Shown here: piece by piece, positions 49,657-60,109 of the stretch | How the letters are laid out: every line of letters begins with the position of its first letter | Numbering within the stretch: the first letter of the stretch is position 1 | DNA from: Eudorina sp. 2006-703-Eu-15 | Lineage: Eukaryota; Chlorophyta; Chlorophyceae; Chlamydomonadales; Volvocaceae | DNA length: 64,000 nt | Assembly: GCA_003117195.1 (NCBI GenBank) | Contig: BDSI01000034.1 | Location: forward strand, 124,001 to 188,000 | Direction of reading: 5' to 3' | Program-made: the position numbers and the translations under genes | The notes under the pieces: model-generated | Seen by the model: the letters and a program-made list of their open reading frames with translations, nothing else | What the model was told of the DNA's origin: nothing | Databases searched by the model: none

Positions 49657-50112
49657 CGTAGGATTTGTTGAGCGGGGCCCCAGGGCCCTGCCCGTTCATG
49701 TCTATTCGGTGACCGTTGCTGGCGCGCGTGCTGCGAACAGGTTGGTTTCGGGGCTACCTACCTGTTTGAGCTTGCAGAATCTATGCACGCCGATCCACCT
49801 TCAAAATCAACGACACCCTCAACGGCACCCTTTCACTCTCTCATCACACTCTTGCGCTGTAATAGAGTTTTCGTTGTAAAGCAACCGGCCTGTACGGAAG
49901 ATCCCTTTCTAAGGATGCAGCCTGATGAAAGTGACCTCTGTGGCAAGAGAAATCCCCAAACAATCGTTATGCCTGCCTATTAATTGTATCCTTGGGCAAA
50001 CCCTGAAGCAAGTGGTGAGCAAGCATGCGCTGTGAGACTAGCTAGCTAAATTTTTCTTGTACCTCGCTGAATCTATTTGCCAAGTTAGGGGACAGACCGT
50101 GCTACATCCCTT

Positions 50113-50160
50113 CTAGCTAGCTACCTGCTGGTGTATGAGCAGCTGCAGGTAGCTAGCTAG
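50113..50160. repeat. 16-bp perfect inverted repeat (AGCT-rich)
   Basis: Arms 50113-50128 (CTAGCTAGCTACCTGC) and 50145-50160 are exact reverse complements separated by 16 bases. A related CTAGCTAGCTA occurs at about 50038. Confidence 0.8.
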
Positions 50161-50384
50161 GTCCGTCCTTCTTGCGGCCTTCATTCCGTAGTAGGTAGAC
50201 GTACCTCCGGGTATGATAATATATAACAATCCAGTTGATGGTGGTATGCTTCTCTCAAGTAATTTAATTATTGGAAGGGAGCATCCACCGTGTCTACCTG
50301 CCTACGCAGCAGTACGGTACAGCTCTTAATTCGCCTCTAGTTACAGTTTGTCTTTGTTTCTTGCGCGCAACTTGGTTAATATTT

Positions 50385-53300
50385 ATGCCATCCGGAAAGC
50401 CTCTTCACCAGACAGTGTCGAACATTGTCACAGCAGGTCAGAGGAATAATGCACGTGATAATTTACACCCTAAACCTTTCTCCGCGCTGCGAGAGCGGCA
50501 CTACCCTAACGATGATGCTAAATCTGAGCGAAACCGCACGCCTGCGCAACAAGAGAAGCAGCTGGAGGCAGCTGCTGCGGCAAAGAGGTGAGCACACATA
50601 CACATCTGCTGCATTTTTATTGGTGAGCGCCATTGAAATAAATACATTTGAGAGCGATCGCATCGACCGCCTGCGTGCGTGCGTGTGTGCGTGGCGTGGC
50701 GGCTGGCTTGCTTGCTTCCTCGGCGATGGTGGATGGCTCGCTCTCGTCCACCTCTCCTGTCGCTCGCTCGCTCGGAAATCTGCACATACATGCATACTAG
50801 CTTTCTAACCCCCTCGGTATGTATGTTGGGACTTGGCAGCCCATTGCGTTGGATTACGGGGTAGGGTTACCCCCGGTAGCCCCCCCTCGCTTACGTACAT
50901 ACATACTCACGTACCCGCCACCCCTACCTCCATCCCCTTCTGGGGTTAGGTATGTAGCAATGTAGGAAATAGGGCTACGTACGCTACATACTGCCATCTA
51001 CCCTGCTGTATGTGAGCTGCACCTGCCTGGTGCTGCCTGCTGCTGCTATCTGACCACGTTGCCCTGCTGCTGACGGACCGCTTACTTCTGATGTGTTGCT
51101 CGACTGCCGCTGCTGCCGTTGGCTTGGCATCGATTTGTTCACGCATGCAGCAGCGACAACAACAGGGGCCATCGGGAGGACATCGCCGGCAGCAGTGCGC
51201 GGGCCGCTGCTCCCAGCAGCAGCCTGCTGAGTACCCCCAAGAATGCTGCCGCCGGCGGCGGCAGCAGCTACGGCAACAAGCAGCCTCCTTCGACTTTCGC
51301 GGCTGTTGCCAGCAGGGCTGCTGCGGTGCGTGCATGCGTGCGGGGGTCAGTAGTGGATCTGTAACACTGGCTGGGCACCCTTGTGCGTGGTAATGCGTAT
51401 GTATTGATTGCTTGGTTCATCACGCACGCTCGTGGGATAGATCGTAGTAGTTAGCGTTATAAGGTGCGTGGACTGTGAGATGTCACACGTACGTGTTACA
51501 GGAATTCGAGCCGCTTACTTGATGCTAAGTAAGGGGCTCAAATAATATGCGCTTTTCAGCCTCGCTCGTGTTACAGTGGTGCGTACGTGTCATTGCCAGG
51601 AGGGTACGGTCCCGGCGTCGAATCCCGAGCGAAAGCAACGGACTGGCGCACATACACGAGCGAGGCACACTACTTGATACTCACTCGTTCCCCACCTGAA
51701 GGTGAATGGATAACCTCCCGCGCGCGGGAACGAAGGCGATACCTACCAGCCCTTGCAAAGTAATGTATGCCCTCCATTCGGCGCTACGACGGGTATCATA
51801 GATCGGCCTACCTGGAGTCGCCCGAGCGAGGACGTTCGCTCTATTCGCTCCAAGCAAAGGGGGGACGGAAGAGTAGTGTAACAGGAATTCGAGCCCGTCC
51901 CTTAGCATCAACGAAGTGCGGTCTCAGCAGCCTCGTGTTACAGCCTGGTGCTGCAACAACGAAACAAATGAATGTATACACACAGAGAGTAGAGAGAGAC
52001 TAGAGACGGAGCGAGACGACCGACGGCGGGCGGGCCTGCTGGACGAGCTTCATTTGTTTTCTTTGTGCGATTGAGGCAGGTCGTCGCATGTGTTATTTAA
52101 GCAGGCAGAACATGTGCATGTGTGTGTGATAAGTGTGTGTGTAAGTAGTGTGTGTGTATGCAGTATGTGTGTACGTGCATGTATATATATGTGGCTGCTG
52201 CAATGCTGCTGGTCGGTCGTATCTATCATAGCTAGACGTCAAATCCGCAGCGTGGAGATAGACCCATACATCAAGACAAGAACGCACGCACGCACGCACG
52301 GGACGCATGGACGGGCGGCGCGGGAACGAGCGATCGAGGCTGCTGTATCGATGCTGAATATATTCGTTCGTTGTAACCGTACGTTACAAGCAAGGTGGAC
52401 CCTTGCACGCATCATATACTACGCACGCACGCGTTGTTTTTGTGTGTACCAAGCAACGAATAATAAATATTATAACAGTATAGTTTTGCAACCGTTACAA
52501 GGTGGACCTGTACCCCGACGGACCGGGTGTTCCAATCAACGAACGAACGGGCCCAGATAATAAGCTCGAAGGCGCCTGCCTCATCTCATCAACCCCTACA
52601 TACCAAGGACTGCGCACCCATCCTCCGTCCGTCACCCGCGGGGTGGGGTGGTCATGCCATGTGCGTGCGTGAATAAAGTAAAGGGCGGGCGGCCTCAGCA
52701 GGTATGTATTCATCACGGACGAACGTCCGACAGATGAAACTCGACCGAATGATGACGCCATGCATGCATGTGTGTACTGTATGTGTCGTCCGCCGCGTTT
52801 ACAGCCGCCGGCGCGCGCGGCGGCGCGCATGCAGCGCTCATTCAGCGGACGGTGCGTCAGCGTCGTCAGCTTGCTTGCGCACGTTAGGATGGATAGATGT
52901 AGCTATCCATCGAGCTAACGCATTTGGAATGAATCCATCGGACGTGCGTGCGTATATGCATCGACGGTCGACGACAGCCAGCCAGACGCCATATCAGAAC
53001 ACTGACGTACGTACGTAGTGCCGTATGTACGTACACACATGTCCGTCATAAACGAATGGATAGATGCCACGCGCACGCGCCCCGCCGTATGTACGTCCGA
53101 GCGTCCCCGCCTGAATCTTGCCTACCAGTACAGTATATGTCCCTACAATCGACCCTGCACAGCATCTCGCTCGAGCGAGAAGTAAGCAAGCCTTTGGCCG
53201 CGCAGTGTTTATATAGATCGAGCGAACTCACAGAAATGGTTCATCAGCCAGCAGGTCTGGCTCGCTCGACACCACTTTACTGCTACTTGCTTGTACGTAA

Positions 53301-56300
53301 CAGCGGTAGTCTTTGCTTCGCGGATGCAATCCATGCATGCATCGCCTTGCTTACGTACTACATACCATAATTCGTTGGTATATATTCTGCACTGTATGTA
53401 CGGCACGCAGCACTTCACGCATCAGACTGTGCATGTGTGCTAGCTGACTTGCTTGTATGTGCCGCGGTTTTCATAATAACTACCGCGCGATGCACGGTAC
53501 ATATATGGAGACGAGTTGCCCAACTAACATCGATTCGCCATCCGGTAATCCATCCGTTGTCCATCCCTGCTGGATGGCCGGCCCGCCCGCTCTACGTAAC
53601 CGTCCGCCCCACACAAATGCCGTAGGCGCCTGCCGCCAGACAGCAGCCAGCAGCTGTTGTGAAGATGCAGCCGGTGCCGCCGCCGCAGCAGCATGTCAAG
53701 AACGGAGGGCCCCCGCCGCCGCGTGGCGGCGGCGCCAGCGCCGGCAGTCCGACTACTCTTATTCGCTCCTGTGACGCCCGCGCCCGTCCCTTGCGGCCGA
53801 CGACGCTTAGTAGTACCGCGGCCAACAGCAGCGGGATGACAGCTCCTGTGATGACGACGCCACATGGCAGCGCCAGTGCAGGCAGCCCGATGTTGCCGAC
53901 TATCCACGACAGCAGGCCCCAGCATATGCCGACGACGACGGCGCATGCTGCCGCCGCCGACAGCAGGGTGCGAGGGCTTCCGACGATTACGCCGCCAGCA
54001 GTAGTGCAGGAGGTCATCAACAGCGGAGGCCCCGGCCCACGTGACGGCGCCAGCGCCAGCGCCAGCGCCAGCGCCAGCGCCAGCGCCAGCGCCAGCGCCA
54101 GCGCCGGCCGCCGTCTGCCGACCGCGCCTCCACCAGCGGATCCGGACCTGCAGGAGGGCACTACTGCGGCCCATGGTGAGAAAGTTTTAACGCGCGCAGG
54201 CATGTGTGTGGCGACGTACGTTGATAGCCGCAATAATAATGCAGATAGACATACACCACCTAGCTACCGCCGATATCGCGCCCTCGTGGGGACAGGTAGG
54301 GTTCGTTCGTTCGTTGCACCGACCCACAAGCCCACAGCGAATGACATCGGTCGCCCGCCCGCGCGCCTCATCCACTCCGCGCCGCCCTACTCCGCCCTGC
54401 TGCAGGTGCGGAGATGGCTGGCGCCAACGAGGGACGACGCGCCCCGGCGCTGAAGGTGCGATGCCTCCCTCGCTGATGGTCCTGCCAGTAGTACGTCAGG
54501 CAGGCCAGGGGCATTATATATCGATGTTGGGGCGCGCGGCGGGGGACATCCGTAATGCAAGCTTCGGCTGTCGTCGTTGGCTGTCACCGATGGCCCGCGG
54601 GGTCCGCTGTAACATCCTTAATATTAATAAATACGGTAAGTGATACAAGGGGCGGGCGATTGCAGTTGCTGCGTGCGTCGGTGTGTATGTGTGCAGAGGC
54701 GACCGGAACGAATAATTGCTGGGCTGGATGTTGTTCTCGATCGGCCGGCGGCCGGTGTGTGAGCACAAGCAATCAATGGCGTAACTAACCCGGCGGGATG
54801 CATGGATGAGTCGGGGCTGTATGTATAGATAAGAGACCCACCCGACCCAAAACAAGCACCAATACACTTACCATGTTATGTATGTAAGCGTGGCTTACAC
54901 GGTGCATGGGCGCCCTTGCTTGCTTCGGCGGTATGCATGATACGTCGATAGATGTATATATGTATGTGATGGCGAACAGGCGCGCCACATTCCCTCCCCA
55001 TCCATCCACCATTGATAGATTGCGCACTCCGCAGGGGGAGCTGCCACGCCTCATCACCAATGGTTACGACGTCAGCTGGAGCGAGCTGCTGGACAATGTC
55101 AGCCCGGGGACGCAAGGCGCAATCAAGCATTTCGCCCAGGGGCCCTTCCACGGGCGCAAAACACCCGCCGCTGTGAGTGCGTGGTTCGAAGCGCGGCCGA
55201 TCGATCGATGCGTTCATGCCCGACCTAGCTACCGGGCCCGCAGCAGCTGATGCGTGCGCTGCCTGGACTGTATGTATGTCGCCGATGGATGCCTTATCTC
55301 TACCCGGCGGGCTGCGTGTATGTAGCCGATGTGCTACGTACACGCACGCACGGACTGCCGTGTAGTCGATCGATTCGCTACCCCGACTACTGTAGCCGAC
55401 GGATGCGCACGCGACGTACTGGCACTGTATGTATGTAGCCGATGCGATGCGATGCGATGCGATTCCCGGGCATGCGGCCTAGCACGAAGCCTTGCGCACG
55501 GACTGGATCCGCGCCACCTGCCGGAATGAGGCTGGCGCGGGCGCTGTGCGCACGGCGGGTGTAACGTCCGGGAGGATTACGAAAATGATAACCAGTGCCT
55601 TTGCTCGTTCCGACTTTACAGCGGAACGGCACAGCCGCGGGAGAGCGTGGTGGCAGTGGAGGTGGCAGCAACAGTAGTAGCGGTGGCGACGGCAGCGATA
55701 GCACCAGCCGGCGGCGTCACCGCGGCCCGAGCGATGATGATAAGGAATGGCAGCCGCCCAAGGACTGGGACAAGTTGAGGCGCTGGCTGGTGAAGAAAGA
55801 CGGCTGGAAGGCCTGCGGTCGCGACGGCAATAACCACTATTTGTAAGTAGGGCGCGCATCGTTGGACGGATTGGTCGTCTGGTTGGTTGCCCGGCACCTG
55901 GATGCGCGCTTCTGCTCGAGCCAACATCACTAGTAACTGCCGTTGTATGTATCCTAAGATCTTGCGAAAATACTTCCGTCGTAGGTCGCACCCGCTGGCA
56001 TACCAGCGGTCCTAGGTTGTGCCTCGGCCAGCCGGGGCAGTTGAGTACTGGCGGGACACCATGCTTATTATTCGCTTCGTTGTGTTGCACCTACCGCTCG
56101 TTCCGTCCGCCGGCGGGTGGCACGCACCTTTACTTAAGCGTCCGCCCATGCCGCCTTGAACTCCCGTTTTGGCTGGTGAGATTGCACGGCTGGTAGATAT
56201 AGATAGCTAGCTACACAAACAGTGAGGTCGATGACGGGCTGACACAGGCACGCACGCAGCACCTGCCAGGCTTTACCGCTGCCGGCGCGCTTGCGTTCTG

Positions 56301-57383
56301 TCCACCACCCACCCACCCACCCACCCACCCACCCACCCACCCACCCACCCACCCACCCACCCACCCACCCACCCACCCACCCACCCACCCACCCACCCAA
56401 TCGCTCCCCGTGTGTAATCCGAGCACCCGCAGTTTCCAGCGCCTGATGGTCAACGGGTCTACCCAAAGAATAAGTGTGCCCTCCTCTCCATCTGATACCT
56501 ATCACGGCATTGACAACATGCACAGCCAGTTGAAGGAACGGGTGCGTTGCGTGAGCGAGTGCGCGGCATTCCGTCCCTGGCTGGTGCCGGATGACGGAGG
56601 TGCGGCGGGCGACACGTACGTGCGGTAGCTAGTACTACCTTGTGATACATGCACATCAGGAAGGGCCAAACACAGCCTGGCCGCCGGAACAAAAGCGAGT
56701 AGGCAGTAGACGCCGATAGGTGATTGAACCGGGGCGCTGACCCATGGGCCCCCGCCCTAGGCCCCCTGATGCCGTGCTACAAGCCGCCGACCGACGGTTA
56801 AGGTCTATCTTTCGTGCAAACATCAATCGACTGCATGTATACGCGTACGTACCGAGATTAACTGCCTTACTTGCTTCGGGCGGGCGGGATATGTGCAGAC
56901 GGAGGAAACAAATGATGTCGGCTGTGTGACAGTGGAGATATCCTTACTTGGTAGACACCGATGACCCGCTATGCATGTGTCCGCTGCAGCTTTAATTCAT
57001 TCATTCAATCGGAATGTAATCGGAATGTACCGTAACGTATGATTGCTGTCGGCAAGCACATGCACCGACAAGGTGTTTGCCATGCCTGGCACCGTCCCCC
57101 CACCGATGACCACCTGCTGGTCGGTGCTTGATGAGGACCTGCCTGCTGGAGCGGCCCGTTCCGCTGCCGCATATATGACACATCCACGGATTGGAACTGA
57201 CCACCCGCCCACGTGTATGCATGCGTGACCATTTTGCAGAGGAAAGCGTTTTATAAGGTGCTGGCCGAGTGGCAGGAGGCCCAAGAGATCAAGGCGAAGG
57301 AGGAGGAGAAGAAGGCCAAGGCCAACGCACTCAGACGGACCAAAAAGCCTGGGTGGGCGGCGGAGGGCTTTGACGCAGAATAA
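50385..57383 (+). CDS. Low-complexity protein with HicA-like domain (paralogue 2)
   Basis: Eight exons: 50385-50587, 51151-51325, 53671-54175, 54338-54405, 55035-55172, 55622-55842, 56433-56541, 57240-57383 (TAA). Every phase closes: 1563 nt, 520 residues. The start is the first ATG of the open frame (MPSGKPLHQT). Exon 1 ends in a Gln/Glu/Ala helix; exon 2 has PPSTFAAVASRAAA; exon 3 is Pro/Gly/Ala/Ser-rich with an (Ala-Ser)n run; exon 5 (GELPRLITNGYDVSWSELL) looks folded. Exon 6 starts with a Gly/Ser linker and reaches the HicA-like domain (about 411-473): KDWDKLRRWLVKKDGW, GRDGNNHYF, then exon 7 QRLMVNGSTQRISVPSSPSD and a closing helix. The intron falls in the same phase and place as in the upstream paralogue. 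The last exon is a Lys/Glu-rich helix ending GWAAEGFDAE. Function unknown. Confidence 0.72.
52489..52660. repeat. Interspersed repeat R2, copy B
   Basis: Same ordered blocks as 31411-31520, but lengthened by short tandem duplications (for example TACATACC for TACC and GTCCGTC for ATC). It lies in the long intron 51326-53670 of HicA-like paralogue 2. Confidence 0.8.
54047..54103 (+). repeat. (GCCAGC)n coding an Ala-Ser run
   Basis: About nine perfect hexamers in exon 3 of HicA-like paralogue 2, in frame. Confidence 0.9.
54562..54613 (+). repeat. R1 repeat, shortest 3'-end fragment
   Basis: Only the terminal 50 bp: CTTCGGCTGTCG, GGCTGTCACCGATGG, CCCGCGGGGTCCGCTGTAAC, ATCCTT. Intronic in HicA-like paralogue 2, sense orientation. 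Confidence 0.85.
56304..56399. repeat. (CCCA)24 microsatellite
   Basis: About 24 CCCA units ending 34 bp before the acceptor of exon 56433-56541. The opposite strand is (TGGG)n, which can form G-quadruplexes. Confidence 0.95.
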
Positions 57384-57938
57384 GGCACAGGTCGTCAGTT
57401 CGTGAACGGCCTTCATTGGGGGAGCGTGGGAGACAATGAGGGCAGAGAAAATACATAGACAGTCGCGTGTTTCAGGGATTTCTTAGTGACGTCGCAGCAG
57501 GAATGTTGCAGGGGTGTGGCAGGGTTTGACACTGAGACGTCGCAGCAGGAATGTTGTCGGGCTGTGGCAGTGGTGGCGCCGGGATGGCGCAGGACACGGA
57601 GGGCCCACGGGGAAGGCTTGGGTAATTCCCTTCGTTCAGATGGTTAGGACCGCGGGTTGGGGCTCTGCAGGCCCCGCACCGAATTGTATAATAGCTAACT
57701 CTTGCGCGAGCTACGTGGAGCTCATTTGAGGGGGTGGGGTCGCGCTATCGGTTGCTAGGCTTGGCTCGAGGGTCAGGACAGAACTCTCTTGTTGGTTAGG
57801 GTGTCACCGTCGTACATTGATCTTCAGTCAATAATTGTGTTGATCGTTTAGGAGTCGCTCAGGCGACCGACTGTTGCAACAAGCTTTGTGTGTCCTTTGT
57901 GGTCCTCTGTAGTTGACTTCGACTCGATTGGTGTGGTC

Positions 57939-58290
57939 CGGTAGGACCGTACGGCCAGGCGCCTAATGGTGACTCGCGAGCCCCCGTGGCCCTCCAAGAC
58001 TACGGCCCACCGCTGGAGAAGTGACCCCGCCGTGGTTGGGGTGGTGGTTCGCTGATTGGGCCGCACTGGTGGCTAACTCCCCCTGAGCGGGCTTCATCCC
58101 TTGCCATGGTTGGTTCTCAGGAACGGGGTGGTTCCCTTGTAGTGTGGGCCCGGGGCGTGTTTCGGTGACTTGTGGAGCCTGTCCGGAGCGCCATGGTGGC
58201 GCCCGTTCGTTTAGGCAGTGTATGGTGGGGAAGCCTCGGCTGTCGCCATTGGCTGTCACCGATGACCCATGGGGTCCGCTGTAACATTCT
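57939..58290 (+). repeat. R1 interspersed repeat, long copy 1
   Basis: 352-bp copy from CGGTAGGACCGTACGG to GGGTCCGCTGTAACATTC. It is collinear over its whole length with 59142-59495, with scattered substitutions. The right end contains the volvocine poly(A) signal TGTAA. Confidence 0.9.
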
Positions 58291-58406
58291 TATTTAACTG
58301 TAACGTGCTCGGCCTAATCATAACCTCAATAGCCTGCACAGCCTCGGAGAGGCGAGGCGTGCGGCGCACACACGCTTTGTTTGCGAAGCGCTTGGGGTAG
58401 AGGATA

Positions 58407-58866
58407 CTGCGCCATAAGTGTCGAGGATGGTTTCCATGGTGATAGAAAACATGCAGCGGATGTGGACGGAGGCCAAGTGGGAAAACTCCAATAAGGAGGC
58501 GTATTGGCGGCTGGCAGTTGATGGCATCCCGATGCTCGGTAACTCCCACATGAGGCGGCGGTGGCCCCTTGTGGATGCGGGGCATACCCTGGCGCCGGGG
58601 CGACACGGCCAACACCCAGGCAACACCATTTTTGGGGCTGTGGGGTGGCACAAGCAGTTATCGCGCAGATCGAGGCACGGTTAGGGATGAGCCTTCAACG
58701 GCAGCAGGTGTGGCTCGCAACACCCCCCGTGGGCGTGCAACAATGCGTCTGGGACGTTGTCGTCATGGCGGCAACTAGTGCCATGGAAACGGGCCGGCGT
58801 GCCCTGAGGGCCGACAGGTCCAGGAACGCGGGCGGGACCCCTCGCTCGGCCATCAGGGGATGCTGA
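58407..58866 (+). pseudogene. Broken retroelement ORF (reverse transcriptase C-terminus, zinc-ribbon-like)
   Basis: Two overlapping frames together read like the C-terminal end of a volvocine retroelement polyprotein. The first (58421 to about 58556) gives MVSMVIENMQRMWTEAKW and AYWRLAVDGIPMLGNSHM. The second (about 58561-58866) gives APCGCGAYPG, a QHHFWGCGVAQAV motif (Cys-Cys-His-Cys spacing, zf-RVT-like), LQRQQVWLATPPVGVQQCVW and an Ala-rich helix before TGA. A frameshift separates them near 58556. The element identity is from memory of similar Chlamydomonas/Volvox sequences and not verified. Confidence 0.55.
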
Positions 58867-59141
58867 AGGGCGAGCTGCCCGGCGGGCAGTGGCGGATTTT
58901 TGGAGCCGGCTCTACGACTTCGCTGAGCTGGGAGTCCCAGTGAAAGGGTGGTCGGCGGTGGGAGCGACGCATCCCATCTTGAAGGTGCAGGACGGTCGTC
59001 TTGTGTGCCGTGGCCCGGTTCCGACAGGCCAGAATCCTTAACCGAAGCCCTGTAGGCGTCCTGTCGTAGGGGGCCGCGGGTGCGTAGACAGGGCTCTGAC
59101 GCCCAGTGGAGCTATCGCTAGGATGGGATTTTTCTTCGGCC

Positions 59142-59495
59142 CGGTGGGACCGTACGGGCAGGCCCCTGATGGTGACTCGCGAGCCCCCGTGGCCCTCCAA
59201 GACTACGGGCCACCGCTGGAGAAGTGACCCCGCCGTGGTTGGGATGGTGGTTCGCTAATAGGGGCGCCCTGGTGGCTAACTCCCCCTGAGCGGGCTTTAT
59301 CCCTTGCCATGGTTGGTTCTCAGGAACGGGGTGGTTCCCTGGTAGTGTGGGCCCGGGGAGTGTTTTTCGGTGCACTTGTGGAGCTTGTCCGGAGCGCCAT
59401 GGTGGCGCTAGTTCGTTAAGGCAGTGTATGGTGAGGAAGCCTCGGCTGGCGCCGTGGGCTGTCACCGATGACCCGCGGGGTCCGCTGTAACATCC
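59142..59495 (+). repeat. R1 interspersed repeat, long copy 2
   Basis: 354-bp direct copy of 57939-58290, ending GGGGTCCGCTGTAACATCC. Together the two copies flank the broken retroelement ORF in the same orientation. Confidence 0.9.
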
Positions 59496-60070
59496 TGTAT
59501 AATAATAGCCGGAGTACCGTGTACAAATTCTCCAGCAACCAGCAGTTCGTCAACATGCTGGACGTCACGAAGCCGCGCATGGGCGCGGCACTTTACCGTA
59601 CATCTCGCGCCAGCAGGGCAGATCCCTGGAGATCCCTGGAGATCCCGTGCGCGGTGTTGGGAGTCAGGAGACAACGCCATGTCGCCGTGAGCTCCTAGCA
59701 TCCTACGCACCGTAAACTTGCTCGGGCAGCCGCACGCACCGGGTTTCCCCTTGGTCTGCACAATGGCATGGGACTTCAGTTGTTGTTCTTGTGCGTAGCG
59801 CTGCGTGCTGAAGGCAGGACGACCTCCTGCAGGCAGCAGGGGTAAATAGAGCGATAGGGCCCAGGTGATAAGGGCCGCGCAGGACCGCTATCGATCAGGG
59901 AATCGCTCGACCACCGGACACACCCACGCGGCGGGACTCCGCGGAGGCGGAAGGGCCATGCCTGTGTCCAAGGAATGACGGGATCTGGAGTACGTAACCG
60001 TACTGTACGGCAGCCGGGGCCATGTATGTCACGCACATTTGACTGGCCGGACGGTCAGTACAACATGTAA

Positions 60071-60109
60071 CATTCCATTCCATTCCATTCCATTCCATTT
60101 CATTCCATT
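60071..60109. repeat. (CATTC)n microsatellite
   Basis: Seven or eight CATTC units, one with a CATTT variant. Confidence 0.9.

Larger units (their letters stand above)
48235..50384. other. Intergenic region between the HicA-like paralogues
   Basis: About 2.1 kb. It contains a 40-bp tandem duplication (48861-48940), a GC-rich hairpin (49615-49656), an AGCT-rich perfect inverted repeat (50113-50160) and AT-rich stretches. No exon was recognised. The promoter of the downstream gene should lie in the AT-rich 50165-50384. Confidence 0.55.
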
